Origin: Bryobacterales bacterium
Lineage (GTDB): Bacteria; Acidobacteriota; Terriglobia; Bryobacterales; Bryobacteraceae
Direction: 5' to 3'
NCBI GenBank assembly: GCA_020847045.1
Contig: JADLCT010000023.1
Coordinates: forward strand, 1 to 64,000
DNA: 64,000 nucleotides
In this document: positions 45,003 to 54,172 of the stretch, in pieces
How positions within the stretch are numbered: position 1 is the first letter of the stretch
How the letters are laid out: each line of letters opens with the position of its first letter
Program-made: the position numbers and the translations under genes
The notes under the pieces: model-generated
What the model was told of the DNA's origin: nothing
Databases searched by the model: none
The model's input: only the letters and a program-made list of their open reading frames with translations

Positions 45003-46298
45003 TCAGTCGTTGTTCGGCTGCGCCTGCGTGGTTCCGCCTTTCAGCATCTCCTCCAACCGGGCGATGTCCTTTTCCACCGCGGGTTTGTCGCTCCCGCCCG
45101 GATTGAACTTCAGATAGCCGCGCAGATTGTCGAGCGCCTGCTGGTGCTGTCCCTTATTGGCCTGCAATACAGCCAGAATGTGCAGCGCCTTGGGCCAGCG
45201 GTGCTGCTCATCGAGACGGACCGCTTCGAGCGCGCTCTTTTCGGCCGCCTCGTAATTCTGCAGGTTCATGTTGGCCACGGAGTTGATGTAGTACGCCTGT
45301 GGAAAGTTCACGGGGTTCAACTGAATCACGCGGTCGGTGGCGCCGTCCACGGCCTGCCAGTCGCCTTCGCCCGCGGACAGAATGGCCAGTTGCAGGTAAG
45401 GACTGATGTACTTGGCATCGGCCTTCAGCGCCTCCTCGTAGGACTTGCGCGCCTCCGCTTTCTCGCCCGCTTGCTGCTGCATCACGCCCAATTCAAACCA
45501 GGCGGCGGCATATTTGGGGTAGATGCCAACGGCCTTTTCCAACTCCTTGCGCGCCTCGGCGGTCTTCTTCTTTTTCATCTGCTCACGCGCTTTGTCGAAG
45601 GCCTTGCGGGCGTCCTTGGGAGCCATGGCCGTCGTCATGGAAAAGGTCATGCCTTCGACGCCGGCGATTCTCTTCAACACAATCGTGCCCACATCGGGGT
45701 TGTCCATCAGGCGGCGTCCCGAAAGATTGACCACACTGGACGTGTAGCCCGGCAGGCTGGCGCGGATCTCGCAACCCATCAGGTCGCGTTCGTTGAAGCC
45801 GCCCATGCCGCCAGGACCCATGGAACCGCCGCGGTTGCCGAACGGGTCGGAGCCGCGGCCCGCCGGTCCCGCCACGTCGGCGGTGCTGACGCTGGCATCC
45901 TGCATGACGCCGAAATTGCGTCCCAACTCGAAGCTGAAGCGGCCCTTGGAATCCGTGTAGCCTTCAGGACGCACTCTGCCGTCGCTGCACACGCGCTCGA
46001 TGGTCACGGGTTCGGGCGGAGGAACGCCTTCGTCGGTCACCACCTTGCCGGAGAGGAAGATGGGCCGTTGCATCTCCGGGAAACGCTGTTGCTGCTGGGT
46101 GGTGTCTGGAAACGGATTCTGCGGGCGGCCGCCGCCGGGCTGTCCGGGCGTTCCCGTGTTGGGGATGTTTCCGCCGGGCGGGTTGCCGCCGCCGGGAGGG
46201 CCGCCGGGCCCGGGTTGCTGTGGTTGTGGTTGCTCTTGTTGGGGAAACAGGCAGGCCGCGAACAGGGCCAGCAGGGCGCAAACTCGTAACGCTCGCAT
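45003..46298 (-). CDS. Secreted TPR protein with carboxypeptidase-regulatory-like domain
   Basis: This 431-residue protein has a signal peptide (about 1-19), a Gln/Pro/Gly-rich linker (about 20-75) and a beta domain (about 80-215) like CarboxypepD_reg (FLSGKVVTDEGVPPPEPVTIE, YTDSKGRFSFELG). TPR repeats follow (about 230-415): AWFELGVMQQQAGEKAEARKSYEEAL and ALHILAVLQANKGQHQQALDNL. GGGAGG lies 5 bases before the ATG. It probably acts as a periplasmic or surface scaffold. No enzymatic domain is visible. Confidence 0.85.
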   Translation of the reverse strand: MRALRVCALLALFAACLFPQQEQPQPQQPGPGGPPGGGNPPGGNIPNTGTPGQPGGGRPQNPFPDTTQQQQRFPEMQRPIFLSGKVVTDEGVPPPEPVTIERVCSDGRVRPEGYTDSKGRFSFELGRNFGVMQDASVSTADVAGPAGRGSDPFGNRGGSMGPGGMGGFNERDLMGCEIRASLPGYTSSVVNLSGRRLMDNPDVGTIVLKRIAGVEGMTFSMTTAMAPKDARKAFDKAREQMKKKKTAEARKELEKAVGIYPKYAAAWFELGVMQQQAGEKAEARKSYEEALKADAKYISPYLQLAILSAGEGDWQAVDGATDRVIQLNPVNFPQAYYINSVANMNLQNYEAAEKSALEAVRLDEQHRWPKALHILAVLQANKGQHQQALDNLRGYLKFNPGGSDKPAVEKDIARLEEMLKGGTTQAQPNND

Positions 46299-46429
46299 AA
46301 AACCTCCCAGCGCGGATCCCGGTCAAACGTGGGGAGCCGCCGCGAAGTTGTCCACAGTATATGCCACCACCCGGCGGACGTGTACCGGTGTTTGTAAACT
46401 TTCGGCCCGCCGGCCGAGGGCCACTGCCG

Positions 46430-47104
46430 CTAGAAAATGTCGCGGAGACGCTCGAAGCTGTCCAGCACCACCAGGCGCTCGTGCTCTTTGGGCACCTCCT
46501 CATGCTCCAGATGCCAGGTGTAGGGATGCGGGATGAAGACGGCGGACAGGCCGGCCTCGAGCGCCGGATTGATGTCGGACTTTGGCGAATTGCCCACCAT
46601 CCACGCCCGCGGGTGCGCCTCGCCCAGACGGCGGTAGAGCGCGGTGTCCTTTTCCTTCACGATCTCTACGCGGTGAAAAAAGCCGGTGAGGCCGCTTCGC
46701 TCGAGCTTGGCCCGCTGCTCGGCGGGCGAGCCCTTGGTACACAGCGTCAAATGGTGGCGCTCGTTCAGATAGGCCAGCGTTTCTTCCACGCCGGCGATCA
46801 GCTCCATCGGGTGGTGCAACAGGTCGTGCTCGATCGAGTCGATGAAGGCGCTGTCGGCATCCGTGGCGGCCCGTTCACAAAGACCCTGGAAGCATTGCCG
46901 CAAATTGCGCGCGAAGTTGGCCGAGCCGTAGCCGTGGATCCTGTTGTTCACATGCTCGATCTCATCGAGGGCCCCGCGCACTTCAGCGGGTGTCAACGTC
47001 GAATGGGCCAGGTAGCCGGCGAACCTCTCGAAGGCGCGCTCGAAGAAGACGTTGTTCTCCCACAGCGTGTCGTCGGCGTCGATGAAGACGGCTAGCGGAG
47101 TCAC
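46430..47104 (-). CDS. HAD-superfamily hydrolase
   Basis: This 224-residue protein has motif I FIDADDTLWENN with the nucleophile and acid aspartates, a helical cap, motif II LCTKGSP, Lys in VKEKDTALY and motif III GNSPKSDINPALEAG. It is a phosphoglycolate-phosphatase-like or nucleotidase-like HAD enzyme. The substrate is unknown. The GTG start overlaps the stop of the Lon-N gene (GTGA). The 131-base gap downstream to the TPR gene shows nothing definite except a possible TATACT hexamer on the minus strand at 46356-46361. Confidence 0.85.
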   Translation of the reverse strand: MTPLAVFIDADDTLWENNVFFERAFERFAGYLAHSTLTPAEVRGALDEIEHVNNRIHGYGSANFARNLRQCFQGLCERAATDADSAFIDSIEHDLLHHPMELIAGVEETLAYLNERHHLTLCTKGSPAEQRAKLERSGLTGFFHRVEIVKEKDTALYRRLGEAHPRAWMVGNSPKSDINPALEAGLSAVFIPHPYTWHLEHEEVPKEHERLVVLDSFERLRDIF

Positions 47105-47727
47105 TCGGCGTCTTCCTCCACACCGCTCGCGCCGTGTCTGCCGTGGCCGTTGCGCGGCGCCAGTTCCTTCATCTGAACGATGTACCGTTCCCGCTCGCGC
47201 TGCTTCGGGAGGTAGCCAATCAACATGCGTAGGCGTTCGCTTTCCGACCGCGACATGAGCAGTTGCTGGCGAAAATCGAGATCCCGCACGCTCTGGGAGA
47301 GCATGAAGCTGAGCAGCCCGCCCTGCGTGGGCAGGTCGCCCGAGGCCTCAAAACGGTCGTGCACGTCGCGCGCCTTGGATTGCAGCTCCTCGGAGGCGAA
47401 CTCCTCGGCGTCGTCGAAGAACTCCACGCGGGCGCGCAGAAACGAACGCTCCTGGTCGAGATCCTGAACCTGAAACCGGCGGCGGCCCAAGGCGAGAATG
47501 TCCATGCGGCCATCGTCGTAGCGTCGCAGCAACCGTTCCACCGAAGCCGTGCAGCCAACGTTGAGAATGCCGTCATGGGCGGCCAGCACGATGCCGAACT
47601 CGGTATGATTCGCCATCGCTTCGCCGACCATCTCCTTGTAGCGGTCCTCGAAGATGTGAAGCGGCACGATGTTCTGCGGCAACAGCACGAGGGAGAGCGG
47701 AAACAGAGGCAGCAATTCTTCGTGCAT
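47101..47727 (-). CDS. Lon N-terminal (LON substrate-binding) domain protein
   Basis: This 208-residue protein is a stand-alone Lon N-domain: LLPLFPLSLVLLPQNIVPLHIFEDRYKEMV, FGIVLAAHDGILNVGCTASVERLLRRYDDGRMDI and GRRRFQV. No ATPase or protease domain follows, as is usual for this widespread family, which may deliver substrates or bind unfolded protein. The ATG at 47727 follows the GATAAT hexamer by 6 bases. Upstream in-frame ATG is not supported. It is coupled to the HAD gene. Confidence 0.87.
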   Translation of the reverse strand: MHEELLPLFPLSLVLLPQNIVPLHIFEDRYKEMVGEAMANHTEFGIVLAAHDGILNVGCTASVERLLRRYDDGRMDILALGRRRFQVQDLDQERSFLRARVEFFDDAEEFASEELQSKARDVHDRFEASGDLPTQGGLLSFMLSQSVRDLDFRQQLLMSRSESERLRMLIGYLPKQRERERYIVQMKELAPRNGHGRHGASGVEEDAE

Positions 47728-47733
47728 GCTACG

Positions 47734-47739
47734 ATTATC
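47734..47739 (-). promoter_or_regulatory. Putative -10 (GATAAT) for the Lon-N gene
   Basis: GATAAT on the minus strand lies 6 bases before the ATG at 47727 with no Shine-Dalgarno, a leaderless-type arrangement. Confidence 0.4.
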
Positions 47740-47792
47740 GCTTTCCCCATGGTGCGAAGCCACTTTCTGGCGGACACCCACTCACGAATTCG

Positions 47793-48584
47793 ATGGATTT
47801 ACGCGACAAAGTGATTCTGATTACCGGCGCCAGCGGTGGCATTGGCGCGGCGTGCGCGCGCGAACTGGAGCGGCGGGGCGCGCGGCTGGCCTTGATGGCT
47901 CGCAACGGCGAGGCGCTTGCGAGCGTCTGCGGCGCCGGGGCCTTGCGCATTGCGGGCGACGTGACGAAGGAAGAGGACCGGCAGAGCGCCGTGGCGGAGA
48001 CCGTGGCGCGTTTCGGCCGCCTCGACGTGCTGGTGAACAACGCGGGCGTGGGGCTCTACCGGCCCACGGCCGAGGTGGACATGGACGCCGTGCGCGCCAT
48101 GTTCGAGCTGAATCTGTTCGGCGCCGTTAGGCTGGTGCAACTGGCGCTGCCCCACATGCGCCGCAACGAGGGCCGGCCGCGAGGCGTGATCGTGAACATG
48201 GGTTCCATCGCGGGGATGCTGCCGCTGCCCTGGTTCACGCTGTATTCCTCGTCGAAGTTCGCGCTACTGGGCTTCAACGAGGCGCTGAGAATTGAATTGC
48301 GCCATGAAAACATCGGCGTGATGCTGATGTGCCCCGGCTATGTGAAGTCGGGCTTCCAGGACAACGCGCTGAGCGGACGTCCGCCGGACCGCCTGTGGCG
48401 CATGAAGCGGTTTGCCACCGACGTGGACTCCGTGGCGGCCGGTTTGGCGCGGGGGTTGGAGAAGAACAGCAAGCGCGTGATCATCCCCAGGCTCGGCTGG
48501 CTGGCCGCCTGGCGCAATGCCTTCGCAGGACCGGTGGACGCCATACTGGCACACCTGAACGAGGGCTACCGGCACGGCGAATGA
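47793..48584 (+). CDS. Short-chain dehydrogenase/reductase (classical SDR)
   Basis: This 263-residue NAD(P)-dependent oxidoreductase has cofactor motif TGASGGIG (about 11-18), NNAG at about 86-89, catalytic Ser in NMGSIAG and YSSSK with the Tyr-Lys pair. CPGYVKSGF is also typical. It belongs to the DltE/YqjQ-like classical group. Substrate unknown. aroK follows 28 bases downstream. Confidence 0.9.
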   Translation: MDLRDKVILITGASGGIGAACARELERRGARLALMARNGEALASVCGAGALRIAGDVTKEEDRQSAVAETVARFGRLDVLVNNAGVGLYRPTAEVDMDAVRAMFELNLFGAVRLVQLALPHMRRNEGRPRGVIVNMGSIAGMLPLPWFTLYSSSKFALLGFNEALRIELRHENIGVMLMCPGYVKSGFQDNALSGRPPDRLWRMKRFATDVDSVAAGLARGLEKNSKRVIIPRLGWLAAWRNAFAGPVDAILAHLNEGYRHGE

Positions 48585-48612
48585 GCCGGCTGGCTTACCC
48601 TGGAGAACAAGG

Positions 48613-49143
48613 ATGGGAAGCAGACTCGTTCGCACTCCCGGTATTTATCTGACAGGCTTCATGGGAAGCGGCAAAACCACCATTGGCCTCCTGCTGGCCG
48701 GCGAATTGGGCTGGCCGTTCGCGGATCTGGACGCCGACATCGAGACGGCCGAGGGCTGCCCCATCATGGATCTGTTCCAGCACAGAGGAGAGGCGGAGTT
48801 CCGGCGGATTGAGCACGAGGCGCTGAAGAAGCGCGTGCACCAGGTTCATTGCGGTGCGCCCGTGGTGCTGGCTTTGGGCGGCGGCGCGTTCACGCGGGAA
48901 GAAAACCGGGCGCTGGTGTCCGACGCGGGACTTTCCCTGTGGCTCGACGCGCCGTTGGAACTGATTCGCCAGCGCATCGCCGGGGAGACACACCGCCCGC
49001 TGGCGCGAAACTCCGAACACTTCGAGGCCCTGTTTGCGCAGCGGCGCGGCGACTACGCCAAGGCCGACTTCCACATACCCGTGGACACCAACGACAATGC
49101 CGCCATCCTGGCGCATGTGTTGAGCCTGCCGCTATGGGATTGA
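48613..49143 (+). CDS. aroK: Shikimate kinase
   Basis: This 176-residue enzyme phosphorylates shikimate in the aromatic amino acid pathway. The P-loop is GFMGSGKTT (about 15-23). DLDADIE binds shikimate and Mg2+, FRRIEHEAL carries substrate-binding Arg residues, and ALGGGAF is the Walker B-like loop. The late RPLA lid is present. AAGG and GGAG lie before the ATG. Its last 10 bases overlap the glycerate kinase start. Confidence 0.93.
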   Translation: MGSRLVRTPGIYLTGFMGSGKTTIGLLLAGELGWPFADLDADIETAEGCPIMDLFQHRGEAEFRRIEHEALKKRVHQVHCGAPVVLALGGGAFTREENRALVSDAGLSLWLDAPLELIRQRIAGETHRPLARNSEHFEALFAQRRGDYAKADFHIPVDTNDNAAILAHVLSLPLWD

Positions 49144-50507
49144 CCAGCCGCCGTCAACACCAACATGCGCGCCGCATGTTCGCCGCCGCGTTGAAGGCAG
49201 CCGATCCGGTGGAGGCCGTGGGCCGCTTCTTCCGGCGTCAGGGCGGGCAGCTCATCGTGGGCGGCAGGCGCTACGCCCTGGATTCCTTCGACCGGGTGCT
49301 GATAACCGGCGCGGGGAAGGCGAGCGCGGCCATGGGGCTTGCCGTGGAGAGGATTCTCGGCACCCGCATCCACAGCGGCTGGATCAACACCAAGTACGGC
49401 CACGGCGTTGCTTTGCGGCGGATTCACGTGCACGAATGCGGCCACCCCGTGCCCGACGAGGCCGGCCTGGAAGGCGCGCGGCGAATGCTCGCGCTGGCGG
49501 AAAGCGCGGGCCCCCGCGATCTGGTGATCGCCTTGATCTCCGGCGGCGCCTCGGCGCTGGCCCCTTCGCCAGCCCCGTCCGTCACGCTTGCACAAAAACA
49601 GGAAACGACGAAATTGTTGTTGGCCTGCGGCGCGAACATTCACGAGATCAACGCCATCCGTAAGCACATTTCGGCGTTGAAGGGCGGCCAACTGGCGCGC
49701 GCGGCGGCCCCTGCCACCGTGATCGCGCTGCTGCTGAGCGACGTCATTGGCGATTCGCTGGAATCCATCGGCTCCGGGCCCACGGCGCCGGACCCGTCCA
49801 CCTTCGCGCAGTGTCTCCGGTTGTTGGAGGCTTACGGCATCACCGCAAAAACGCCGGCCGCCGTGCGGCGGCGGTTGGAGCAGGGCGCGGCGGGCAAGAT
49901 CGCCGAAACACCGAAGCCTGGCAGCGGCGTTTTTGCGCGCGTGCAGAACGTGATTGTCGGTTCGAACACGCTGGCTGTGGATGCCGCCGCCGCGGAGGCG
50001 CGCCAGTTGGGATACCGCACGATGGTTCTATCGACGCGCATCGGAGGGGAGACGCGCGACGTGGCTGGCGTGCACGCGGCGATTCTGAAGGAGATCCGCG
50101 CGGCCGGGCGTCCGCTGCGCGAGCCCGCCTGCCTCATCAGCGGCGGTGAAACCACGGTGACGCTGCGGGGCAACGGTTTGGGGGGCCGGAACCAGGAGTT
50201 CGCGCTCGCGGCCGCGATCAGTCTTGCCTGCATGGAGACGGTGTGCGTGCTAAGCGGCGGCACGGACGGCACAGACGGCCCCACCGACGCCGCCGGAGCC
50301 ATCGCCGATGGAGACACGGTGCGGCTTGCCGCCGCGGCCGGGTTGGATGCCGGTGATTTTCTGGCGCGGAACGACTCGTACCGGTTCTTTGATCCACTGG
50401 GCCTGCTGTTGAAGCCCGGTCCCACGCGGACGAACGTGATGGACGTCAGGATTCTGCTGGCGGGGGTTCCGGAAGCGGGTGTTCGCCGCCGGCCGAAGGC
50501 GCGTTGA
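49134..50507 (+). CDS. Glycerate 2-kinase (GckA/MOFRL family)
   Basis: This 457-residue enzyme phosphorylates D-glycerate to 2-phosphoglycerate. The N-terminal DUF4147 domain carries LITGAGKASAAMG, VHECGHPVPDEAG, ALISGGASAL and NAIRKHISALKGGQLA. The C-terminal MOFRL domain carries CLISGGETTVTLRGNGLGGRNQEFALAAA and GTDGTDGPTDAAGA. The ATG at 49134 overlaps aroK by 10 bases. Its final 62 bases overlap the convergent nusB gene, so its C-terminal tail (PEAGVRRRPKAR) and the NusB tail share DNA. Confidence 0.92.
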   Translation: MGLTSRRQHQHARRMFAAALKAADPVEAVGRFFRRQGGQLIVGGRRYALDSFDRVLITGAGKASAAMGLAVERILGTRIHSGWINTKYGHGVALRRIHVHECGHPVPDEAGLEGARRMLALAESAGPRDLVIALISGGASALAPSPAPSVTLAQKQETTKLLLACGANIHEINAIRKHISALKGGQLARAAAPATVIALLLSDVIGDSLESIGSGPTAPDPSTFAQCLRLLEAYGITAKTPAAVRRRLEQGAAGKIAETPKPGSGVFARVQNVIVGSNTLAVDAAAAEARQLGYRTMVLSTRIGGETRDVAGVHAAILKEIRAAGRPLREPACLISGGETTVTLRGNGLGGRNQEFALAAAISLACMETVCVLSGGTDGTDGPTDAAGAIADGDTVRLAAAAGLDAGDFLARNDSYRFFDPLGLLLKPGPTRTNVMDVRILLAGVPEAGVRRRPKAR

Positions 50508-50928
50508 CCAGTTCGTGGTGGATGGCGTCGAGCACGCCGTTCAGGAAGCTGAGCGATTCGGGCGAGGAAAACCGGCCCGCCAATTCGAGCGCCTGATCGA
50601 TCACCACGGGAGGCGGCGTCGAGAGCTTCAGCATCTCGTAAGTGGCCAGGCGCAGGATGTTCCGGTCCACCACGGCCATGCGCTCCATGCGCCAGTGCTG
50701 GGAATGCGCGCTGATGATGCGGTCCACTTCGCCCCGGTGTTCCACCGCCCCGCGCACAAGCTGCTGGGCGAAAAGATCCTCTTCTAAAGCCGGTTCGTCC
50801 TCACCGGCGCCAAGCGAACGAAAGTAGCCGCGGATGGCCTCATCCACGCTCACTTCGCCGTCAGGCCGCATGTCGAGGAGATACAGGATCTGCATCGCAC
50901 GCTGACGCGATTTCTGCCGTGACGGCAT
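50446..50928 (-). CDS. nusB: Transcription antitermination factor NusB
   Basis: This 160-residue all-helical RNA-binding protein works with NusE in rRNA antitermination. Marks are SRQRAMQILYLLD at the start, QLVRGAVEHRGEVDRIISAH, and the family signature DRNILRLATYEML followed by PPVVIDQALELAGRFSS and FLNGVLDAIH. A Pro-rich tail of about 17 residues overlaps the glycerate kinase 3' end. It follows ribH by 2 bases, the widespread ribH-nusB order. Confidence 0.94.
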   Translation of the reverse strand: MPSRQKSRQRAMQILYLLDMRPDGEVSVDEAIRGYFRSLGAGEDEPALEEDLFAQQLVRGAVEHRGEVDRIISAHSQHWRMERMAVVDRNILRLATYEMLKLSTPPPVVIDQALELAGRFSSPESLSFLNGVLDAIHHELVNAPSAGGEHPLPEPPPAES

Positions 50929-50930
50929 GA

Positions 50931-51410
50931 TTACCCGCGCGAACGAAGCTGGCGCATGAGATTGGCCATCTCAATGGCCGTCAACGCCGCATCGAAGCCC
51001 TTGTTGCCGCTTTTGGCGCCGGCGCGATCCACCGCCTGCTCCAGAGTGTTCGTCGTCAGTACGCCGAAGGCCACCGGAACGCCGTGATGCAGGCCAATCT
51101 GCCCCAGTCCCTTGGCGGCCTCGCCGGCGACATAGTCGAAGTGAGGAGTTTCGCCGCGAATCACGCAGCCCAGGCAGATGATCGCGTCATGACGTTTCTG
51201 CCGCACCAGTTCGGCAGCCACCACGGGCATCTCCCACGAACCGGGCACGCGGACGATCTCAATGTCCGCACTGGCCGCGCCGGAGCGCGCCAGGGCGTCC
51301 AGCGCCCCCGACAGAAGACGTTCGGTAATGAAGCTGTTGAAGCGGCTGACGAGCAGGGCGAACTTCAACCCTCCCGCGTTCAATTGACCTTCGATCGTGT
51401 GATGGGACAT
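50931..51410 (-). CDS. ribH: 6,7-dimethyl-8-ribityllumazine synthase
   Basis: This 159-residue enzyme makes the riboflavin precursor lumazine and assembles as pentamers or capsids. Family motifs are [48 protein letters not shown], and [16 protein letters not shown] with the active-site region. The ATG at 51410 fits the family start; upstream in-frame codons are in the divergent promoter region. It is followed directly by nusB and diverges from lepA. Confidence 0.94.
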   Translation of the reverse strand: MSHHTIEGQLNAGGLKFALLVSRFNSFITERLLSGALDALARSGAASADIEIVRVPGSWEMPVVAAELVRQKRHDAIICLGCVIRGETPHFDYVAGEAAKGLGQIGLHHGVPVAFGVLTTNTLEQAVDRAGAKSGNKGFDAALTAIEMANLMRQLRSRG

Positions 51411-51459
51411 AGTGAAGCGCCGCCCAGCGGCCCGGCAGCCGGGTGTGACCAGCCGCCTA

Positions 51460-51468
51460 TGGGATAAT
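51460..51468 (+). promoter_or_regulatory. Putative extended -10 (TGG GATAAT) for lepA
   Basis: TGG-GATAAT lies 40 bases before the lepA ATG at 51509 in the divergent ribH/lepA gap. It has the same TGN prefix as the short-leader promoters but leaves room for a leader. Confidence 0.4.
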
Positions 51469-51508
51469 TGAAACAAACCCCCGTTTCTATCGCTTTTTAT
51501 TCTAGCTC

Positions 51509-53326
51509 ATGGATCCATCGCACATCCGCAACTTCTCCATCATTGCGCACATCGACCACGGAAAAAGCACTCTTGCGGACCGTCTGCTGGAGGTGACCGG
51601 CGCCCTCTCGCAGCGCGAGATGATGGAACAGGTGCTCGATTCGATGGACCTCGAACGCGAGCGCGGCATCACCATCAAGGCCCACGCCGTGCGTCTCATA
51701 CACAAGGCCAGGGACGGGGAAACCTACCAGTTGAACCTGATCGACACGCCCGGCCACGTGGATTTCACCTACGAGGTTTCCCGCAGCCTGCAAGCATGCG
51801 AAGGCGCGCTGCTGGTGGTGGACGCCACGCAAGGCGTGGAGGCGCAGACGCTCGCCAACACCTACCTCGCCTTGCATCACAACCTGGAGATTCTGCCGGT
51901 CATCAACAAAATCGACCTGCCTTCGGCCGAACCGGACAAGATCCGCGAGCAGATCGAGCAGGTGATCGGACTGGACGCCTCGGAGGCCGTGCTGGCCAGC
52001 GCCAAACAGGGCACCGGCGTCGAGGAGATTCTGGAGGCGGTGATCCACAAGGTGCCGCCGCCGAAGGGAGATCCGGACGCACCGTTGCGCGCGCTGATCT
52101 TCGATTCCTGGTTCGATCCCTACCGCGGCGTAATCACTCTGGTGCGAGTGGTGGACGGCCGTTTGCGGCTTGGCCAGAAGATCCGGCTGTGGTCCAACGG
52201 ACGTTCCTATGAGGTGGAGGGCCTGGGCTATCAGACGCCGAAGGCGGTTCCCAGCGAGGAACTCACGGCGGGCGAGGTGGGCTACATTTTCGCCAACATC
52301 AAGACCATCTCCGACGCGCAGATTGGCGACACCATAACGGACGACAGGACCCCGGCCACGGAGCCGCTGCCCGGATTTCAGCCCATCAAGCCCATGGTGT
52401 TCGCCGGCCTGTACCCGGTGGAGTCCAGCGAGCATGGCCTGCTGCGCGACGCGCTGGAGAAGCTGCGCTTGAACGACTCGGCGTTCAATTTCGAACCTGA
52501 GAATTCGGCCGCGCTCGGCTTCGGCTTCCGCTGCGGCTTCCTCGGGTTGCTGCACCTGGAGATCGTGCAGGAGCGCCTGGAGCGAGAATTTCAGATCGAC
52601 CTGATCACGACGGCGCCCGGCGTGCGGTATCTGGTGACGCTGCGCGGCGGCGAAGTGGTGGAGGTGGACAACCCGACGCGGTGGCCCGAGCCGGCCGAGA
52701 TCGAACAGGTGGAAGAGCCGATTATCGACGCAACGGTGATCACGCGCGAGGAGTATCTGGGCGAGATTTTGAAGCTGCTGGAGGAAAAGCGCGGTTCGCA
52801 GAAGAAGTTCGAGTATATCGGCACGGGGCGCGTGCTGCTCACCTACGAAGTGCCGCTGAACGAGATCGTGCTCGATTTCTACGACCGTTTGAAGTCGGCC
52901 TCGCGAGGTTACGCGTCCCTGGACTACCATTTGAGCGGCCATCGCGTGTCGCCCATGGTGAAGCTGGACGTGCTGGTGGCGGGCGATCCGGTGGACGCGC
53001 TCAGCCTGATTGTCCACCGCGAGTTCGCCTACGATCGCGGCAAGGAGTTGATCGAGCGCCTGCGCAAGCTCATTCCGCGGCAGATGTTCGAGGTGGCTCT
53101 GCAGGCCGCCATCGGCAGCAAGATCGTCTCGCGTGAAACGATTCCGGCCATTCGCAAGAACGTGCTCGCCAAATGCTATGGCGGCGACATCTCCCGCAAG
53201 CGGAAGCTGCTCGAGAAGCAGAAGGAAGGAAAGCGGCGCATGAAGCGCGTGGGCAAGGTGGAGATTCCGCAGGAGGCCTTCCTGGCGGTGCTGAAGGTGG
53301 GCAAGACGACGGACTCGGACGGTTAA
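51509..53326 (+). CDS. lepA: Elongation factor 4 (LepA)
   Basis: This 605-residue ribosome-associated GTPase has G1 AHIDHGKST, the switch region [11 protein letters not shown]3 DTPGHVDF, G4 NKIDLP and the EF-4-specific C-terminal domain with [13 protein letters not shown] and [16 protein letters not shown]. It lacks domain IV of EF-G, as expected. Length is typical. It lies alone between ribH and a secreted VOC gene. Confidence 0.96.
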   Translation: MDPSHIRNFSIIAHIDHGKSTLADRLLEVTGALSQREMMEQVLDSMDLERERGITIKAHAVRLIHKARDGETYQLNLIDTPGHVDFTYEVSRSLQACEGALLVVDATQGVEAQTLANTYLALHHNLEILPVINKIDLPSAEPDKIREQIEQVIGLDASEAVLASAKQGTGVEEILEAVIHKVPPPKGDPDAPLRALIFDSWFDPYRGVITLVRVVDGRLRLGQKIRLWSNGRSYEVEGLGYQTPKAVPSEELTAGEVGYIFANIKTISDAQIGDTITDDRTPATEPLPGFQPIKPMVFAGLYPVESSEHGLLRDALEKLRLNDSAFNFEPENSAALGFGFRCGFLGLLHLEIVQERLEREFQIDLITTAPGVRYLVTLRGGEVVEVDNPTRWPEPAEIEQVEEPIIDATVITREEYLGEILKLLEEKRGSQKKFEYIGTGRVLLTYEVPLNEIVLDFYDRLKSASRGYASLDYHLSGHRVSPMVKLDVLVAGDPVDALSLIVHREFAYDRGKELIERLRKLIPRQMFEVALQAAIGSKIVSRETIPAIRKNVLAKCYGGDISRKRKLLEKQKEGKRRMKRVGKVEIPQEAFLAVLKVGKTTDSDG

Positions 53327-53354
53327 TCCGGGCCGCTAGCGCGCTGCCCGTGTG

Positions 53355-53363
53355 TGATAGCCT
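53355..53363 (+). promoter_or_regulatory. Putative extended -10 (TGA TAGCCT) for the secreted VOC gene
   Basis: TGA-TAGCCT ends 8 bases before the ATG at 53372 with no Shine-Dalgarno between. Confidence 0.35.
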
Positions 53364-53371
53364 GCTTGGGC

Positions 53372-54160
53372 ATGTTGCTTCGCGTTCGTCTCCTCGCCGC
53401 CGCGCTGATGTGTGTTCCGCTGCTGGCCCAGCTCCCCGCGCCCAACAGCACGGGCGTGTCCATGGGCCATCTCCACCTGACGGTTTCCGATGTCGCGGCC
53501 ACCAAGAAGATGTTTGTCCAGGCGATGGGCGCCGTGGAGGTCCGCTCGGGCCGTTTGGAAGCATTAAAGCTGCCCGGCGTGATCGTGGTATTGACTAAAG
53601 GGACGCCCGGAGGCGGCACCGACGATTCGGCGGTGAACCACCTCGGCTTCCTCACGCGCAATCTCGAAGAGTCCAAGGCGAAGCTCACGGCCGCCGGCGG
53701 CAAGGTTGTGAAGGAGATGCCGGACACACGCCAGATGTTCGTGATGTTTCCCGACGGCGTGAAAGTGGAATTCACCGAGCAGACCAACCTGCCCGCGCCC
53801 ATTCAGCACCACCACATTCACTTCGCCACGAACGACGTGGAGGCCACACGCGCCTGGTATGTGAAGCTGTTCGGCGCCGTGCCAGGCAAACGTGGCCGGT
53901 TCGAGGCGGCGGATGTGCCGGGCGTGAATCTCTCGTTTTCACCGAACCCCACCGCCACGCTCCCCACGAAGGGGCGCGCCATGGATCACATCGGGTTTGA
54001 GGTGAAAGGGCTGGAAGACTTCTGCAAGAAGCTGGAGGCGCAAGGCGTGAAGTTCGACACGCCCTACCGCCAGGCGCCGGCGATTGGACTGGGCATCGCT
54101 TTTCTCACGGATCCGTTCGGCGTCCGCGTGGAACTCACCGAGGGTCTGAACAAGCTGTAA
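53372..54160 (+). CDS. Secreted two-domain VOC-family protein
   Basis: This 262-residue protein has a signal peptide (about 1-19, ending LLAQ) and two VOC units: VSMGHLHLTVSDVAATKKMF (about 30-49) and HHHIHFATNDVEATRAWYVKLFG. Metal-binding type residues are kept: His in GHLHL and NHLGF, Glu in VKVEFTE, and again His in DHIGF and Glu in VRVELTE. It may be a periplasmic metal-dependent lyase or dioxygenase-like protein. Substrate unknown. The ATG at 53372 is preferred over a GTG at 53354 because the signal peptide begins there. Confidence 0.8.
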   Translation: MLLRVRLLAAALMCVPLLAQLPAPNSTGVSMGHLHLTVSDVAATKKMFVQAMGAVEVRSGRLEALKLPGVIVVLTKGTPGGGTDDSAVNHLGFLTRNLEESKAKLTAAGGKVVKEMPDTRQMFVMFPDGVKVEFTEQTNLPAPIQHHHIHFATNDVEATRAWYVKLFGAVPGKRGRFEAADVPGVNLSFSPNPTATLPTKGRAMDHIGFEVKGLEDFCKKLEAQGVKFDTPYRQAPAIGLGIAFLTDPFGVRVELTEGLNKL

Positions 54161-54172
54161 GCGACGGCCGCG

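Noticed and set aside
51497-53017. 506-codon open frame antisense to lepA
   Set aside because: His-rich shadow of an intact lepA.
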